A program made the translations under genes and the position numbers. A stretch of 64,000 nucleotides of DNA, taken from Caenorhabditis remanei. Taxonomy: Eukaryota > Nematoda > Chromadorea > Rhabditida > Rhabditidae. Positions 1-12,300 of this stretch are shown here, in pieces; the stretch's first letter is position 1, and every line of letters begins with the position of its first letter. The notes under the pieces were generated by a model that made no database searches, was not told the origin of the DNA, and worked only from the letters and a program-made list of their open reading frames with translations. Location: assembly GCF_010183535.1 (NCBI RefSeq), contig NC_071332.1, positions 744,001-808,000 on the forward strand, in the 5' to 3' direction.

Positions 1-1090
1 TTAAAGAAATCCTTCGTAGTGAACAAAGTTGCAATGTCTCAAAGTGACTCAATCAAAAAAATCAACCAACAAATAAAAGGTGTGTTCAACTTCCTGGAAA
101 CGGAGTTGTTACACGTAAAACATATAATTTCTCTTTAGTCTTAATAAAGTCTATCTTCTATCAAAATATCGTTGACAATCTCGCGTTTCACTCTAGGTCA
201 ATACCTTGTCAAAGAAAAAGAGGGTCCTCTTCTTAAAAAAAGGAAAAAACTATTCCCAGCTCACATATTAGTATCAGAGTAAACAAAAACACATAATCGC
301 AGCAACTTCCAACGTTTTTGCTAAAGAAAAATTAACATCATCATTGAAGCTAAACATTTTTTTGAATTTGAAAAAAAAAATTTTTTGGTAAAAACTCAAA
401 ATTTTAGCACGATACAGTAAAGTTGGTAAGGAAAGTGTAATACAAAAAACGTTCGAAAAACGATGTTCTATTTATTTTTATAAAGAAAATTGCCTTATCT
501 TCAATTTTGAAAATTTTAGTACTTTACATGGGCACTTTTCGACCTTCGCACAGACTTAAAATTTATTCAAATAACATTTATTTGTAAACTCATCAGAAGA
601 CTTTTATTTTAAATAAAGTTTGCCAAGGGTGTTTTTTGTTTTAAGAACCGAAAACTTTAAAAACACAGAAAAAATGCTCCAAAAAATGAGTTTTTTTCGA
701 ATAACTCGACAAAATTTTTTTGAAATTTTTTGAAACTTTGTGGAAAAACTATAATAAACGTCTATAAACTACACTAAAAAAATTGGGCTTCTTTGACTCA
801 AAAGAAAAAATTTAAGTTTTGCACATTTGAGCACCTACAGTAACCCAGGGACCGGTAGGTGGGTACCAAAATTTTGCATATGGGTTACCGAAGACCCAAA
901 ATGCATGCACACAAACTGTGTAAACGCTATCTTTCCTGTGGGCTCTACGCCCCTACATACAGGAGTGATGCTCGAGTCTTACGGAGAATAGGTTATATAC
1001 TGACAGCTGACACTTGACCTTCTCTTTACTTTTCTTTATTCACACTATCTACATCCTATACATTCTTACTTTACCACATGGCAACATAAA
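1..1090. other. Intergenic, no gene recognised
   Basis: AT-rich sequence with no open frame or exon pattern that I can support. The last ~100 bases before 1091 presumably hold the promoter or trans-splice site of the first F-box gene, but no clear motif stands out. Confidence 0.5.
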
Positions 1091-2381
1091 ATGTCGACAT
1101 CTCCCAAATTTCCGTTGTTTCTGCTTCCTATTCTTGTACTAAACAAAATTTTAAAGCTTATGAATCCATTTGAAATGTGAGTATTCTGTGATGTATAATA
1201 GTATGTAACTATTTTAAATTCAGGGTTGCTATGTCTCTATGCAGTAAAGTTAGTAAAATGATGTGCAAGTTATCACGAAGTGAAATGGAATGTAGAACAG
1301 GGACAAATAATTTTTTATTAAATTTTTCCTCCAACAAAGAGATCCGACTCGAATTCAACTATCATATGGAAATTCAATGGGTTTTTAAAATTGAATGGGC
1401 CCCAAAAAGAAACCAAAACTTACCACGAAAATCTGTCCTTAACAGGATTTTATCAATTTTTCGAAAACCCCCGCAAGAGATCAATACAACAACTTTTTCA
1501 CAACTTGGGACCAATTTTATTGTGCCTGTTTGGATTCCAACTGAGGACACTTCAGAGGTATCTCTTAAATTGTACATCTTGAGGGATAGTGGACCTGCTG
1601 ATGTAAACACATTCATTCTATATTTATCTGATGTATTTAATACTAAACTGGCTGAGTTCGAATTTCATTACCAAGATTTTAATCGGGAAGACAATGAAAA
1701 AATAATCGATTTTTACTGTCGCAATTCCGAAAACAAGAAATCAGTGCGATCATTATCTCTGGTCGGAGCACATTCAAATACTTCAGAAGACGATGAACTT
1801 ATTGATTTAATTCTTTGTCGTCAAGATGCCAATTGTAGATTGAAGCTCTCCATGGAACACAACTCTAACTTCAAATTCAAAACTGAATACTTTCGAAATA
1901 CGCCAAGATTAGTGGAACTCCACGATTCTTCCTGGATAAGTTTCGATCAATTTCTTGAAATGGAATCTTTTACTATCGCCTTGTACCGGTCAATATTCAA
2001 AATCCCTCATTTCAAGTTATTGATTGAAAAATGGAACAGTGGATGGACACCTAAATGGAGAGTGATAATGGTGGAATCTAGTGAGGAAGTGAACATTGAC
2101 GAGTGTGTCAACGAATTGGTTGTTTTGGGACGGTGAGTGGTTTCCAATTTTACCGAAGTTCAAGATATGTTTCCAGTTTCTCCGAAGTTCAAGTAGAAAG
2201 ATCTGAAGTAAAAGATGAATATTCTGATGGAGAAGTATCACAAAGAATCATTTACAAGATTCACCGATCAGATAAAGCAGTTGGGCAGATCGTTGTGGAG
2301 AACAGTTTTATGTTTTCGTTGTATGTGATGATTGATTCTGAGAAGAACTCGCGATTTTACCCACCATTGTTCTTGTCATGA
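1091..2381 (+). CDS. F-box / FBA_2-type protein
   Basis: Three exons: 1091-1176, 1224-2132 and 2177-2381, giving 399 aa. Exon 1 plus the start of exon 2 encode an F-box: a leucine-rich stretch, then MNPFEMVAMSLCSK, which matches the LxxMNPFE..ALSxCSK pattern of Caenorhabditis F-box proteins. The rest fits an FBA_2 (F-box associated) domain, including the late Trp/Leu-rich segment and a final short exon. Family role: substrate-recruiting subunit of SCF ubiquitin ligases, with the F-box binding Skp1-related proteins; the substrate is unknown. The 86-nt first exon with a phase-2 junction is shared exactly with the F-box gene at 7666. The donors are GTGAGT and both acceptors end in CAG. This is a large, rapidly duplicating nematode family, so one-to-one orthology cannot be claimed. 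Confidence 0.85.
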
Positions 2382-3882
2382 TAAATAACTTTTACTTATA
2401 TTTGTGCAGAATCAAACTTCTCCCTTCCCTCTCCCTCTCCCAATTTCAAACTTTCAACTTACCGTTAAAATGTTCATCATCTTCATTTCTCAACTTGTCC
2501 TCGTGAGGTTTCTAGCCTCAATTCTAAACACCAGTGGTTTTATTTCCCAGTCAATAAAAAAATAAAAAAATATGTTTCTTTAAACTTTATGTCTCCAACT
2601 GTCCAGTCATTGCAAAAATTCTTACAACCAACAGAGGAATGATCCTTGCGTTGCAGACCTAAACTGGATTAGAAGCAATAATACAAAAACTTTTTAAAAA
2701 CAGAGTAGATCGACTTTTCAAGTTTGGATGGGTTTAAAAAAACGATGAAAAAGATGAGGAGGTGATGGAGAGCGAGAGGAAAAACGGTGTCAGCTGTCAG
2801 TGCGCAGTGGAGAAAAAATAAGACTACGTATGTGTGTATTGAAGGGACCAACAAATGAGACGTCTGTTAGTTTTGAGGCAATAATTGGTTTATAATGGGT
2901 TAATAAATATTAATATTGACAACATTGGAATTAAACTCACAATTCAAATGGAGTCACTAATTTCAGAACTTGATTAAAAACAAGCATTGGAAGCAGGAAT
3001 AAAGAGAATTCAGATGGCATTTTGTAATGTTGAAAGAGAAAGAGAAAAGACTAAAAGGTATCGAAAATCGGAGAAGGGAACGGGTCAAGTGTCAGGTGTC
3101 ACCCCACAGTATATTGGAGACGGAGAAGATTTGTGTGCTTTCGAAGAACACCCGGGGAGAAACCTGTTGAGGTGATTGCGGGTTCATGACAGGTACAGTG
3201 CTGTGCTAAAAGATACGAGCTTTGTCTGCTTTCAGTTTAAATTACCAACTTTGAGAGGGTATTACTGTATCCCTGATTGTCCCACAAAGCAAAATATAAA
3301 GAAACCATACAAAACAAAGATAGAGCTTTATTTTTGTAGTGGACAACTTTTTTTACAAGCATTTCCTAGAGAGTCACACATCGACAAAGTAAGTTCTCCC
3401 TCAAATCAATTTCAGTGCAAAATAGTGTGATTTTCGAGTTTTCCTCTTAAAAGGACCATAACTCTCTAGGGAGTGTCCGTACAAAAAAGTCGTCAACTAC
3501 AAAAATGGAGCTCAACTTTTAATCTGCATTATTAACTAAAATCTACTGTGTGTGACAATCAAAGCTACTATGACACGCTTTTAAAGTTGGACAGTTTCAA
3601 CTGAAAACGACTAAAGTTTGTTTTTTTGCCCAGTACTGTATATTCCAAGCGAGTTGATGCTTACTCACACATCACTTAACACGAGAAAATTATACAGAAA
3701 GTGTCTTCATTACAAAAGTTTATAGTTTCATTATCTCCTCCTTCTTCACTCTCTTCCTTTTTCCCTCTATCAACTAACCAGATCTAGTCTCTCCATACTT
3801 GTCACATAAACTAGTTCGCATCCCCCGCTTGGAGATGTCCACACCACAGAAATGTAGATTCGTTTATTTTCCTTGACCAACC
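2382..3882. other. Intergenic with one foldback repeat
   Basis: No coding exon recognised. It contains the foldback element at 3194-3642. The remainder is AT-rich with pyrimidine runs (for example around 3735-3775), probably including the promoter of the DUF229 gene. Confidence 0.5.
3194..3642. repeat. Foldback repeat, ACAGT-ended family (copy 1)
   Basis: The ends are near-inverted (TACAGTGCTGTG on the left, CCCAGTACTGTA on the right). The interior contains complementary segments TAGTGGACAACTTTTTTT and AAGTCGTCAACTACAAAAA either side of CTAGGGAGTGTCCGTA. Related copies lie at 12572-13025 and, partially, at about 6190-6410, 8640-8990 and 44870-45130. TA dinucleotides border the ends, as expected for Tc1/mariner-type miniature elements. 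Confidence 0.65.
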
Positions 3883-6800
3883 ATGTCTTTCAATATGAGA
3901 CATAAACAAAGTATATTCCCAAGCAGTATGATTTTGATGATGTTTACCTTTTTCTTACTGGTAATCACTGTGATAATTAGTCATAAGCCAAAAACTAAAA
4001 ATGAGTTTAATTTCCACGGAGGCAATGATTATAAGCCGGAGTTTGTTTACTCGTTGGTTGGTGAGTTTTCGTTTATGGTATTCATTTTATTTTTTGAAGG
4101 AATGTATTTTAGAAATCAGAGAACTTCTGACAAATGCATGCAAGTTACCCTATATATTTGTACCAAACGAGGACGATGAGAGCTATGGATTGCAGGATGA
4201 AAAAACTGAGAAACATGGTGGGAGGTGGGTTTTTTTTTCTGAAGACTCGGAATTTATTTTCATATTTTCTTGATGTGTACCGTATCGATCAACTTTGATC
4301 CTAGAAAAATTTCGATACCAGATTCAGAATCCCCACATTTTCAGCTTTCCGGCCATGCCAATACATACGAAATTTATGTGGTATGAAAGTAGATGACGTG
4401 AGGATTCTGAATCTGTATTCAACTTTTGTTTAAAATAAAAATTGACATAGATACATAATCTTTTAGGATTATCGATATTCAGGTCGTTTTGACACTAGAA
4501 AAAATTTAAGCCCAGATTCAAAATCCTCAAATTTTTTAGCTTTTTTAGTAATGTCAGCTCACGATTTTCAGAAGCAGCTGCGTACTAAACGAGTTGAACA
4601 AAAATATCAATCTAACTTCCGATGGAATCCTCACGTTCCGATCCAGACCAAATATAGACTCACCCACGGATTCTATCAAGTGAGTACAGTAACCCTAGCA
4701 TACTGTACATAACTAAATATATTTTTGGATGCACCTACTACAAACATAGTGGCTTGTCGGAGCAGTCTTTTGAGGTAACTTTTTTTTGATCTATCGAAAC
4801 TTACATTTAGATTTTCTTATATTATAGATCCAAAAAGACACCCCTGTCAAAGTGTCATTCTACAACTTTGCCTTCTCATGCGTTCGAAATGGAATCGTGG
4901 AATTCCTAAAGCCATTTGTTAACTTTGCAATGATTCCAAATGTATGATATCAGCAGAGCGCGTTTTTTACATTGAGATTTTCAGAACCCGCACCCCGAGT
5001 CAATTGCCGTCATCTTTCTCCCATCTATCAATCATAAACTCTTTATGAAAAAAATGGCGCAGAGCAAAAAATTCATGAAGGATAATCAATTCAACTTTGC
5101 ACAAATTATGAACAAAGTAAGTCTTCCCTCTTAAAACCTAGGAACTTACCTCCAAGTACTTCCAGAAAGAACCAAAACCTCTCAATGACTTGCTCCTTCA
5201 ACTGGGGATTAATAGTGAGACACAAAATGTGTTTCGAAAAGCGAAAGAGTTCAATTTCACCACATTTTTTTCGGGACCACAACAGATTCGAGATCTGATA
5301 GAAGCGGATTTCGATACAACGGATCATCGGAATTTCATCTCGCAATTTTTGATAGATGGGAACTTTTGTTTGAAGGATGGGAGGGTATGACTTGTAAAAA
5401 ATCCTTTGTCTCGAATGTTTTTTTGGACAGAAACTAGTCAACGACCAACTGGAAAAAATGAGCGCCTTCCTCTCCTCTACCAGCAACTCCAAAGTGTTCT
5501 CCACACTATTCCTAGATGACTACGGTACTCATAAAAGTTCTATTGATCATGACTTAAGGTGAGTCAGTCAGATTTGAACGAAAATTGTTCGTTTGTTTCA
5601 GTGAAATGCTCACCACTTTGAATCACTCGCGGATTTTTGAGAACACTACATTGATTGTCACTTCTTATGATTTATCTGATAAGTGAGATTTTGGTTTACC
5701 TTTTTTTCTGAAGTATTGATTTCAGGGATGTCACAAACGAGAATGACAAGTACCCACTGTTTGCAGTGAGATTGTCGGATAAGTTTATGAAAACTTACAG
5801 CGGGAAGCACTATTTCATGAAGATGAATTTCAATAGGTAAGCTACAGTTTCTAGGGGGAAAAGTTTTGTTTTTGTGACACGAAGATTGTAAATAGAGCTT
5901 CATTTTCTAAGGCGTTTGGTTGGCGCAAGCGCGAGAGTAAAAGACGCAGAGAAAGCAGACGTTCTCGCTTTTCTGCGCTCTCTCCTCCTTTTAGGGTTCT
6001 TTGAAAGCTAGTATCTCAAAAGCGTGAATAGCTATCAAAAAGTTGTGAACTCAAAAAATGTGTAAAATGTACTGTAAATTATTTTTGCACTTGACAATTG
6101 TTTTGTAGGTTTTCTAGTTTTCAAGATATTAGCGCTTAAAAGGAGACGTCTGATTTGAATGCGGTTTTTTTTTATTTCACCGTTCCAGCCACCTATCTTT
6201 GAAGTTGTATATCTCGAAAGCTAGAGAAGCTACAAAAAAGTTGTCAACAACAAAAATGAAGCTATATCTTTGTTCTGTATGGTTTAAACATAATTTATTC
6301 TGTGGGACAGTCGGTAAAACCAGTACGCCCTCTCAAATTCGGTCATTTTCAACTGAAAAAGGCCAAATTGCCTATCTTACTATACGGTACTGTAGATACT
6401 ATCAACGTTGGTAATTTGCCCGTGAAAACAAATTCCAGACTCCTCTCATCTCTCCATTTCAACAACATGCTTATCGAACTAATCAACCCGAACGAAAAAC
6501 TTAACAGCACCCCGTTCATAGTCCAACCAACATGGAGGAACTGTGTATCTGAGGGAATCTCAGAGTTCTCATGTATTTGTATGAATATGGTATCCCAAAA
6601 TGTGGTTCATCAAAAATTGAGAGAATTTGTTCCAGAATCTCTCGTCTGGCTATCCTGAAGATTCCGAGAAGCATTTCGTGAGCACTTTAAGAGAAAAGTT
6701 TACAAAAGAGGTGAAACGTCACAAGTGTGTAAAGTCATTCGAAATTGAGGACTACAATTTTTTCTATGACTATTCCATCAATACGTAAGCCCTTCTTTCA

Positions 6801-7119
6801 TCATGGTTATTTTAAAATTCTGTTTCAGCAAAAACGAGATTCGAGGGGTGGAGCTTACAGGTTTCGTAAATATAACAGGACTGTCTGGCGAGAAAAGATT
6901 AATGCTGAAGAAGATGTTCACATTCAAACGAAATTTCGAATCGTTTCAAAGTTTTGACACGGCAAGAGTGATAGTCGGACATGAAGTCAATATTGGTATA
7001 GCAAGGTGAAAATGTTGTTTTCTATCAGTAAGGCGATAATCTGGTGATTTTGCCCTACTGAACTTGACCGAGGTCATCAAATGTTCATTTCAATTTTTTT
7101 CAGCATGTGCGATTTGTGA
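3883..7119 (+). CDS. DUF229-family protein, type II membrane anchor
   Basis: My model has 14 exons: 3883-4060, 4113-4224, 4572-4679, 4750-4774, 4828-4941, 4985-5116, 5166-5384, 5431-5558, 5602-5682, 5726-5836, 6439-6589, 6636-6784, 6829-7005 and 7104-7119. It gives 566 aa. Residues ~16-33 (MILMMFTFFLLVITVIIS) form one membrane anchor near the N-terminus, so the body should face the lumen or outside. Family signs are the N-terminal NGxLxF region, the segment DHDLSEMLTTLNHSRIFENT before the usual metal-site strand, and the C-terminal RNCVSEGISEFSCICMNM, matching the DUF229 pattern RxCxxAGIPxxxCxC. DUF229 has an alkaline-phosphatase/sulfatase-like fold. The expected GDHG metal motif is replaced by SYDL (residues ~357-360), so catalysis is doubtful. 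The last tiny exon is uncertain; translation could instead end at 7009. The 25-nt exon 4 is the weakest internal call. Confidence 0.75.
5895..6425. repeat. Dispersed repeats inside DUF229 intron 10
   Basis: The 602-bp intron between 5836 and 6439 is filled by two dispersed families. One (5895-6180) has GACGCAGAGAAAGCAGACG and GCTATCAAAAAGTTGT motifs; the other (6190-6410) carries AAAAAGTTGTCAACAACAAA and TGTGGGACAGTC. The same motifs recur near 26000, 27800, 32700, 48150 and 61800. Confidence 0.6.
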
Positions 7120-7309
7120 TGTCATTGGAAACTGAAAAATTGATGGGAACATTGTTCAATCTACAGCAAAAAATCTGTTCACTCAGTTATAAAAATGTTT
7201 TAATTGTTGTGTGTTATAAGAAAAACTTTTTAAAACTTTAAAAAACTTAACCTGAGTTGACCTTGTCTATTGTTACAGTGATCCTACTACCCGAAAAATA
7301 GAAAACTGT

Positions 7310-7332
7310 AAGGAGGCCGAGAGAGCCTCCTT
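7310..7332. other. Perfect 8-bp hairpin followed by T-run
   Basis: AAGGAGGC, a 7-nt loop (CGAGAGA) and GCCTCCTT, followed directly by more T residues. It lies 190 bp past the DUF229 stop. The role is unknown; it could be a small structured RNA or chance. Confidence 0.35.
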
Positions 7333-7665
7333 TTTATCTGATCAAAGTGCAATGATGATTCAGCACACCCTCATAAAAACTTCCAGACCCGGTATCGGAT
7401 AAAACAAGATATTTGTTGAGATCTGTTAAGATCTGGCATGTAACTAGCAGATTATTGTATTCGCATAGCAGCGAGACTATGTCTAGTCTGCTAAACTCCA
7501 GCAATTACCCAGGTTGCACAAGATTGATCGGCAGTAGATGAAAAGACCAATTATACATCTGTCATCAGGTTTCGCCGTCGTCACCTGTCGTCTCTCGTCT
7601 CTCTTCCATCACAAAACATCTGTCATATTCGTGTATGAGACTTTCCTACGTTCAACATTTCTTTG

Positions 7666-9180
7666 ATGAACAACATAAAAAACCTCCGGCTTCTTTTTTT
7701 GCCAACACTTGTGATTCGAGAGATTGTTAGTATGATGAACCCTTTTGAAATGTAAGTTTCATCTCCGTTTCACAATTCTGCGTTTTTTTTCTCAGATTAA
7801 ACTTATCGATGGCAAATTCTAGAATTAAGAACGTCGTGCAGTTATATTCTAAGCATGCTAGATATTTCTATAGAATAGAATTCAGTGAGCGACCATCTAT
7901 TGATTTCACAGGAACAGAGGACATATGGAGATATGAAATAACTGCGGATCGAAATAGAACTGAAGTAGAAGACTACTATCAAAATTCGATGAGAATTATG
8001 ACGATCTGTGTTTTTGGAAAAGATATTCTAGAAGAAGTGAAATCATGGTTCAAATATATAAAAGAAATTTTCAACATTGATGGAGGTCTCATGGTTATAA
8101 TCAATCTGGACACATTCCCAGGTCAAAACAAAGCGATAACTGACTGGGTCAATTCTCAAACAACGTGGACAAGACATTGTGACATTGATGGTGAAAAAGT
8201 GAGAGATGATGATGTGAAATACGTTTTGAACACTTTGAACATAAGAATTACATTGAATATTTTTGCGAATGTTAGTGATAACTTTCGATTCGAAATTCCT
8301 CAGTTTTTGAGTCAACTCTATATTGAAAACGGCGGATGGATAAAATTGAACCAACTTTTGGAGATCGACGCTTCTGAAATTTTTATCCGAAATACTAAGC
8401 TGACACGTGACGAGCTGACTGTGTTTTTCAAGAATTGGATGTGCATGAAATCACAAATTGGTCTAGAATGTTTTACGGCTGGTATAGAAAAGCGTGATGA
8501 TGTCGATACAATTTTAGATGTCCCTCATGAAAATTTCGGTACAGAGACGATTCGGACTTTTGAACTGTGGGTTTTTCAGAACATACAGTACCGCTCAGAT
8601 GATTCGCCTTTTTCAGTTGCGTATGTCTAACTTTGAGAGTGTGTCATGGTACAACAGACTGTCCCACAAATTTTTTTAGTGGGATCGGACAGACCAAGAG
8701 TAGTACTCCATTTTTGTAGTTGACAACTTTTTTGTACGGACACTCCCTAGACAGTTACATATCGACAAAGTAATTTCTCTCTCAAATCGTAAGTGCAAAA
8801 TAGTGCGATTTTTGAGCTGTTCACTTAAAATGAGCATACTCTCTAGGGAGTGCCAATACAAAAAAGTTGTCAACTACAAAAATATAAATCTACCTTTGAT
8901 CTGTTTGACCCCAGAAAAAGTTATTTTGTGGGACAGTTAGTTTTACCATGACACACTGTCAAAGTCGGGCATTTTCAATTGAAAAAATGCAAAACTTAAT
9001 ACACTTTTGAGTGGTATTGTTTTTGTGATATAAATTGCTTTTTTCAGAAAAACGCAAGAAATAAAATTACGAGGAGGATCTGAGATTAGAAGATGCGATG
9101 GAACAACTGCTGCAATCTTTGTCACTACAGAACCTGATCGTTTAGTTCTTGCAATGATTGTTGTCAAAAAAATGTTCTAG
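7666..9180 (+). CDS. F-box / FBA_2-type protein
   Basis: Three exons: 7666-7751, 7796-8620 and 9048-9180, giving 347 aa. Exon 1 is 86 nt, the same length and phase as in the F-box gene at 1091, and ends in SMMNPFE; exon 2 continues ILNLSMANSRIKN, completing an F-box of the Caenorhabditis type. The remainder resembles the FBA_2 domain: the GGWIKLNQLLEIDASEIFI segment, then LTRDELTVFFKNWM, correspond to the conserved W..LxxLL...I....LTxxDLNxFLKxW block. The last exon reads on in frame and ends LAMIVVKKMF. The likely function is Skp1-dependent substrate recruitment for ubiquitin ligases; the target is unknown. Intron 2 (8621-9047) is occupied by a foldback repeat. The gene is convergent with the hydrolase-like gene, with 136 bp between stops. 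The upstream ATG at 7635 is out of frame. Confidence 0.83.
8640..8990. repeat. Foldback repeat in F-box intron 2
   Basis: Inverted segments TTTGTAGTTGACAACTTTTT and AAAAAGTTGTCAACTACAAA flank a centre with CTCCCTAGACAGTTACATAT and CTCTCTAGGGAGTG. Same family as 3194-3642 and 12572-13025. It fills almost the whole intron. Confidence 0.65.
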
Positions 9181-9316
9181 TGTCGTCTGATGAACATTTC
9201 GGTTCTCAATAGAGCACATTTTTATATGCCAACTCTGTACAACAAAAAATTTTACCATTTCTCAAAATTTCTTATAATATTTATCTCAAAATATTTGTTT
9301 TCAATTAATAAATACA

Positions 9317-12300
9317 TCACTTCTTATTCAACAATTCCAATTCAACAAATGCAAAAATATCTTCAGCGATCTTATGTCCATCCTGAAGGTGATGAAACAT
9401 CCCACCCTTTGGAAGTTCTGAAACTCTTGTCAAGTTCAGATACCTATCTTCCAAAAGATCCCTGGAACACCTCCAAGGTGTCTGTTTTGAGTAGCTGACT
9501 GCAGTGGGGACCCTGGCTTGAGAACTCAACCAGACTGTTTCGTAGTTGTAGCTGTTGTCAAGAATGGTCAGAGCAGATGGGAGAGTTTGTGTCAGCCAGT
9601 AGAGATAGATTTCAGTGGAGATCTCGTCGAGAGTGAAGAGTTCGTTGAGGTTGGTGGAAGCGGAGAATGTGGAGAGTTGGCGCCAACGGGATTCTATGTA
9701 TTTGGCGGTTCCAGATGGGGAGTTGGCGAAGGCGGTGGCTGGAAAAGGAGGGGGATTTAATTCAAATTTCTAGGAAAAAAGAAACAGGATCCAAGGCGTA
9801 TTGAAACTGAGTGTTCAAAATTGAAAATTCAGAATTCTGAGTGTCGAAAATTTAAACTCATGATATTAGCTCGACACAGTTTTTACAACTGCGCTCCACC
9901 GAAAGCTCCTTGAGAAATGTCTTTTTTCTCTGAATCTCCTAATTTCGCACACAATTTTCTTTGGTTTCGATAGAGCGCGGTTGTAAGAAGCCTGGCGTCA
10001 GGGTGCTCCACCGGCGGTAAAATCGAATAAAAACCGGTTCTTTTCAACCGGTGAAAATCGTTTCTTCAATCGGTTAATTTCAACCGGTTTTTCAAAAACA
10101 AAAACCGATTTAAAACCGAACAAAAATCGGAAGAAATCGATTTTCTTCGATTTTGTTTTGAAAAAAAACCGTTCGGTTTCGGTTTTCATCGGTTTAGAAA
10201 CCGGTTAAAAAACCGATTATTCTTCGATTTTTACCGATTTTTACCGATTTTCATCGGTTTTTTCTGAAAGTTCAAATTCTACAGTAGTTTGTCACGTTTC
10301 AATAACGTCACACGTTTTTTCTATTTTTATAGAAAATTTGAACAAAAATGAGAAATCATTAATTTTAACATAAAATCTAAATTGAGAACAGTGCAAAATA
10401 TGATAGAAACGTGACAAACTACTGTAGAACTTGAACTTTAAGAAAAAAACCGATGAAAATCGGTAAAAATCGAAGAATAATCGGTTTTATATTATGAATT
10501 CATTTTTATCTGTGCATAGGAAGACCGCGCCGCACTCGCGCGGCGGCCACGCCCATTTTTTGCGACAGTGTTCAAAAATGGAACGCAGCGTTAAAATGGG
10601 AGTGGGCGTGGCCGCCGCGCGAGTGCGGCGCGGTCTTCCCATGCACAGATAAAAATGAATTCATAATAACCGGTTTCTAAACCGATGAAAACCGAAATCG
10701 AACGGTTTTTTTTTCAAAACAAAATCGAAGAAAATTGATTTTTTCCGATTTTTGTTCGGTTTTAAATCGGTTTTTGTTTTTGAAAAACCGACGAATATTT
10801 CAACCGATTTTCTTATCAATAACCGATTCAAATCGGTTTTGAAGTATCGGTGGAGCACCCTGCCTGGCGTGCCAATGGAAAACTGAAGATTCTTAGTTTT
10901 AAACGAATTCTGATATTTTCAGATTTTCAGGTTCTGATATTCTGAGATTTTAGGATTCTAAGACGTTGGGACTGAATTTGAAATTACAGAAATTCCTTAG
11001 TTCCAAACATTAGGTTTTGACTTCTGGCCTCAGCAACAAAGATTTCGAATATGAGATTCAGAATTCAGAACTCAAAAACTTGGATTCTGGATTTTCAGAT
11101 TTCTTAACTCTTGAATCTAGACGCTCAATTCTCTATTCAACATTCCGAGTCCTCAAATCCTGGCTTCCAGAGTCATAATTCAGGTTTCCAAGTTTCCGAA
11201 TTCAGGACTCAAGATTCAGAATTCAACGTTTTTAAGTCAGTTCTCTGGATTGTCTGGGTTTCAACTCTGGAGTCAAATTCCAGATTCAACAATTCTAACT
11301 CACCAAAAGCCTGTGCATTCGTTGGATATGTAAACTTGTCCTGCTTGAAATAGTCCGCCATATCCGTATGTGGATCCTTTTCTTCCCCCTTTTCCTCGTC
11401 ATCTTTTCCCATCGCCTTCCACGCATATTTTGCCAGAGTAAAAGTAGAAAACGTGGGTCTCACAAACGGATTCGACACATGTAATCCAGCAACTCTCAAC
11501 GGATACAAAGACGCCAACAGAGTCGCCAAATCACTACCGTATCCCTCGGTGCCATGCACAAAATATTGAGTAAGATCCAATCGATTCATAAGTTTCCCGA
11601 GGATTCTGGCGGTAGCGATCGCATCGAATCCAGGTTTCGCTGGTTTATCGGAGAACAAGAAGCCAGGAAGACTCGGAACGATCACATCAAATTGAATAGG
11701 TTCCTCAACACCAAAGTCGAATCCATGTCGCGTTGGATTAGTTAGGATTGGGATGACCTAAAATTATTTTGCATCAAGGATATTAAAATCCATTTGTCGG
11801 TTACCTTAAAGAAATCCCAAAAGCTTCCTGGAAATCCATGAAGAATCAGTAAAGGTACCACTCTGGTTTTCTTATCTTTCGGAGGCGTAGACACTCTTAG
11901 AAAATGAATTTTCAGCCCTTCAATTTCAGTTTTATACTGCTTAAAGGTGTTAAGGAAGTGTTGATGTTGCTTCCAATCGAACCCGAGGAGCACTTGTTTC
12001 AGCTCGTTGAGGTAGGTATCGTACGTTGTGTCATGGAGGGTTGGCAAGAATTTTTCAGATTTTAGGTGATTTTTGAACTTTTGAATTCTGAAAATACACT
12101 TAGCAGCTTCTCGAAATAAAACTAAAACTCACTCCTCCTCCTTGACATCAATCGAAAACGAGTACACTTGGTCATCATCTTTCTTGGGGTCATCCAATTT
12201 CCAATAGTCATCCGGATCGATTTCCAGAGGTGGGAAATCAGGTTTATGCACGTAAATACTCAGTAATATTGAGAATATGGAGATAACAACGACAGATAAG

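Larger units (their letters stand above)
9866..10876. repeat. TTAGCTCGGCAC-type MITE split by a later insertion
   Basis: Left part 9866-9998 starts TTAGCTCGACACAG and contains CGCTCCACCGAAA and TAGAGCGCGGTTGTAAGAAG. The right tip GCCAA resumes at 10871, beyond the hAT-like element and its target duplication. Other copies are at 31219-31347, 34473-34588, 39087-39363 and 41751-41851. Confidence 0.6.
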
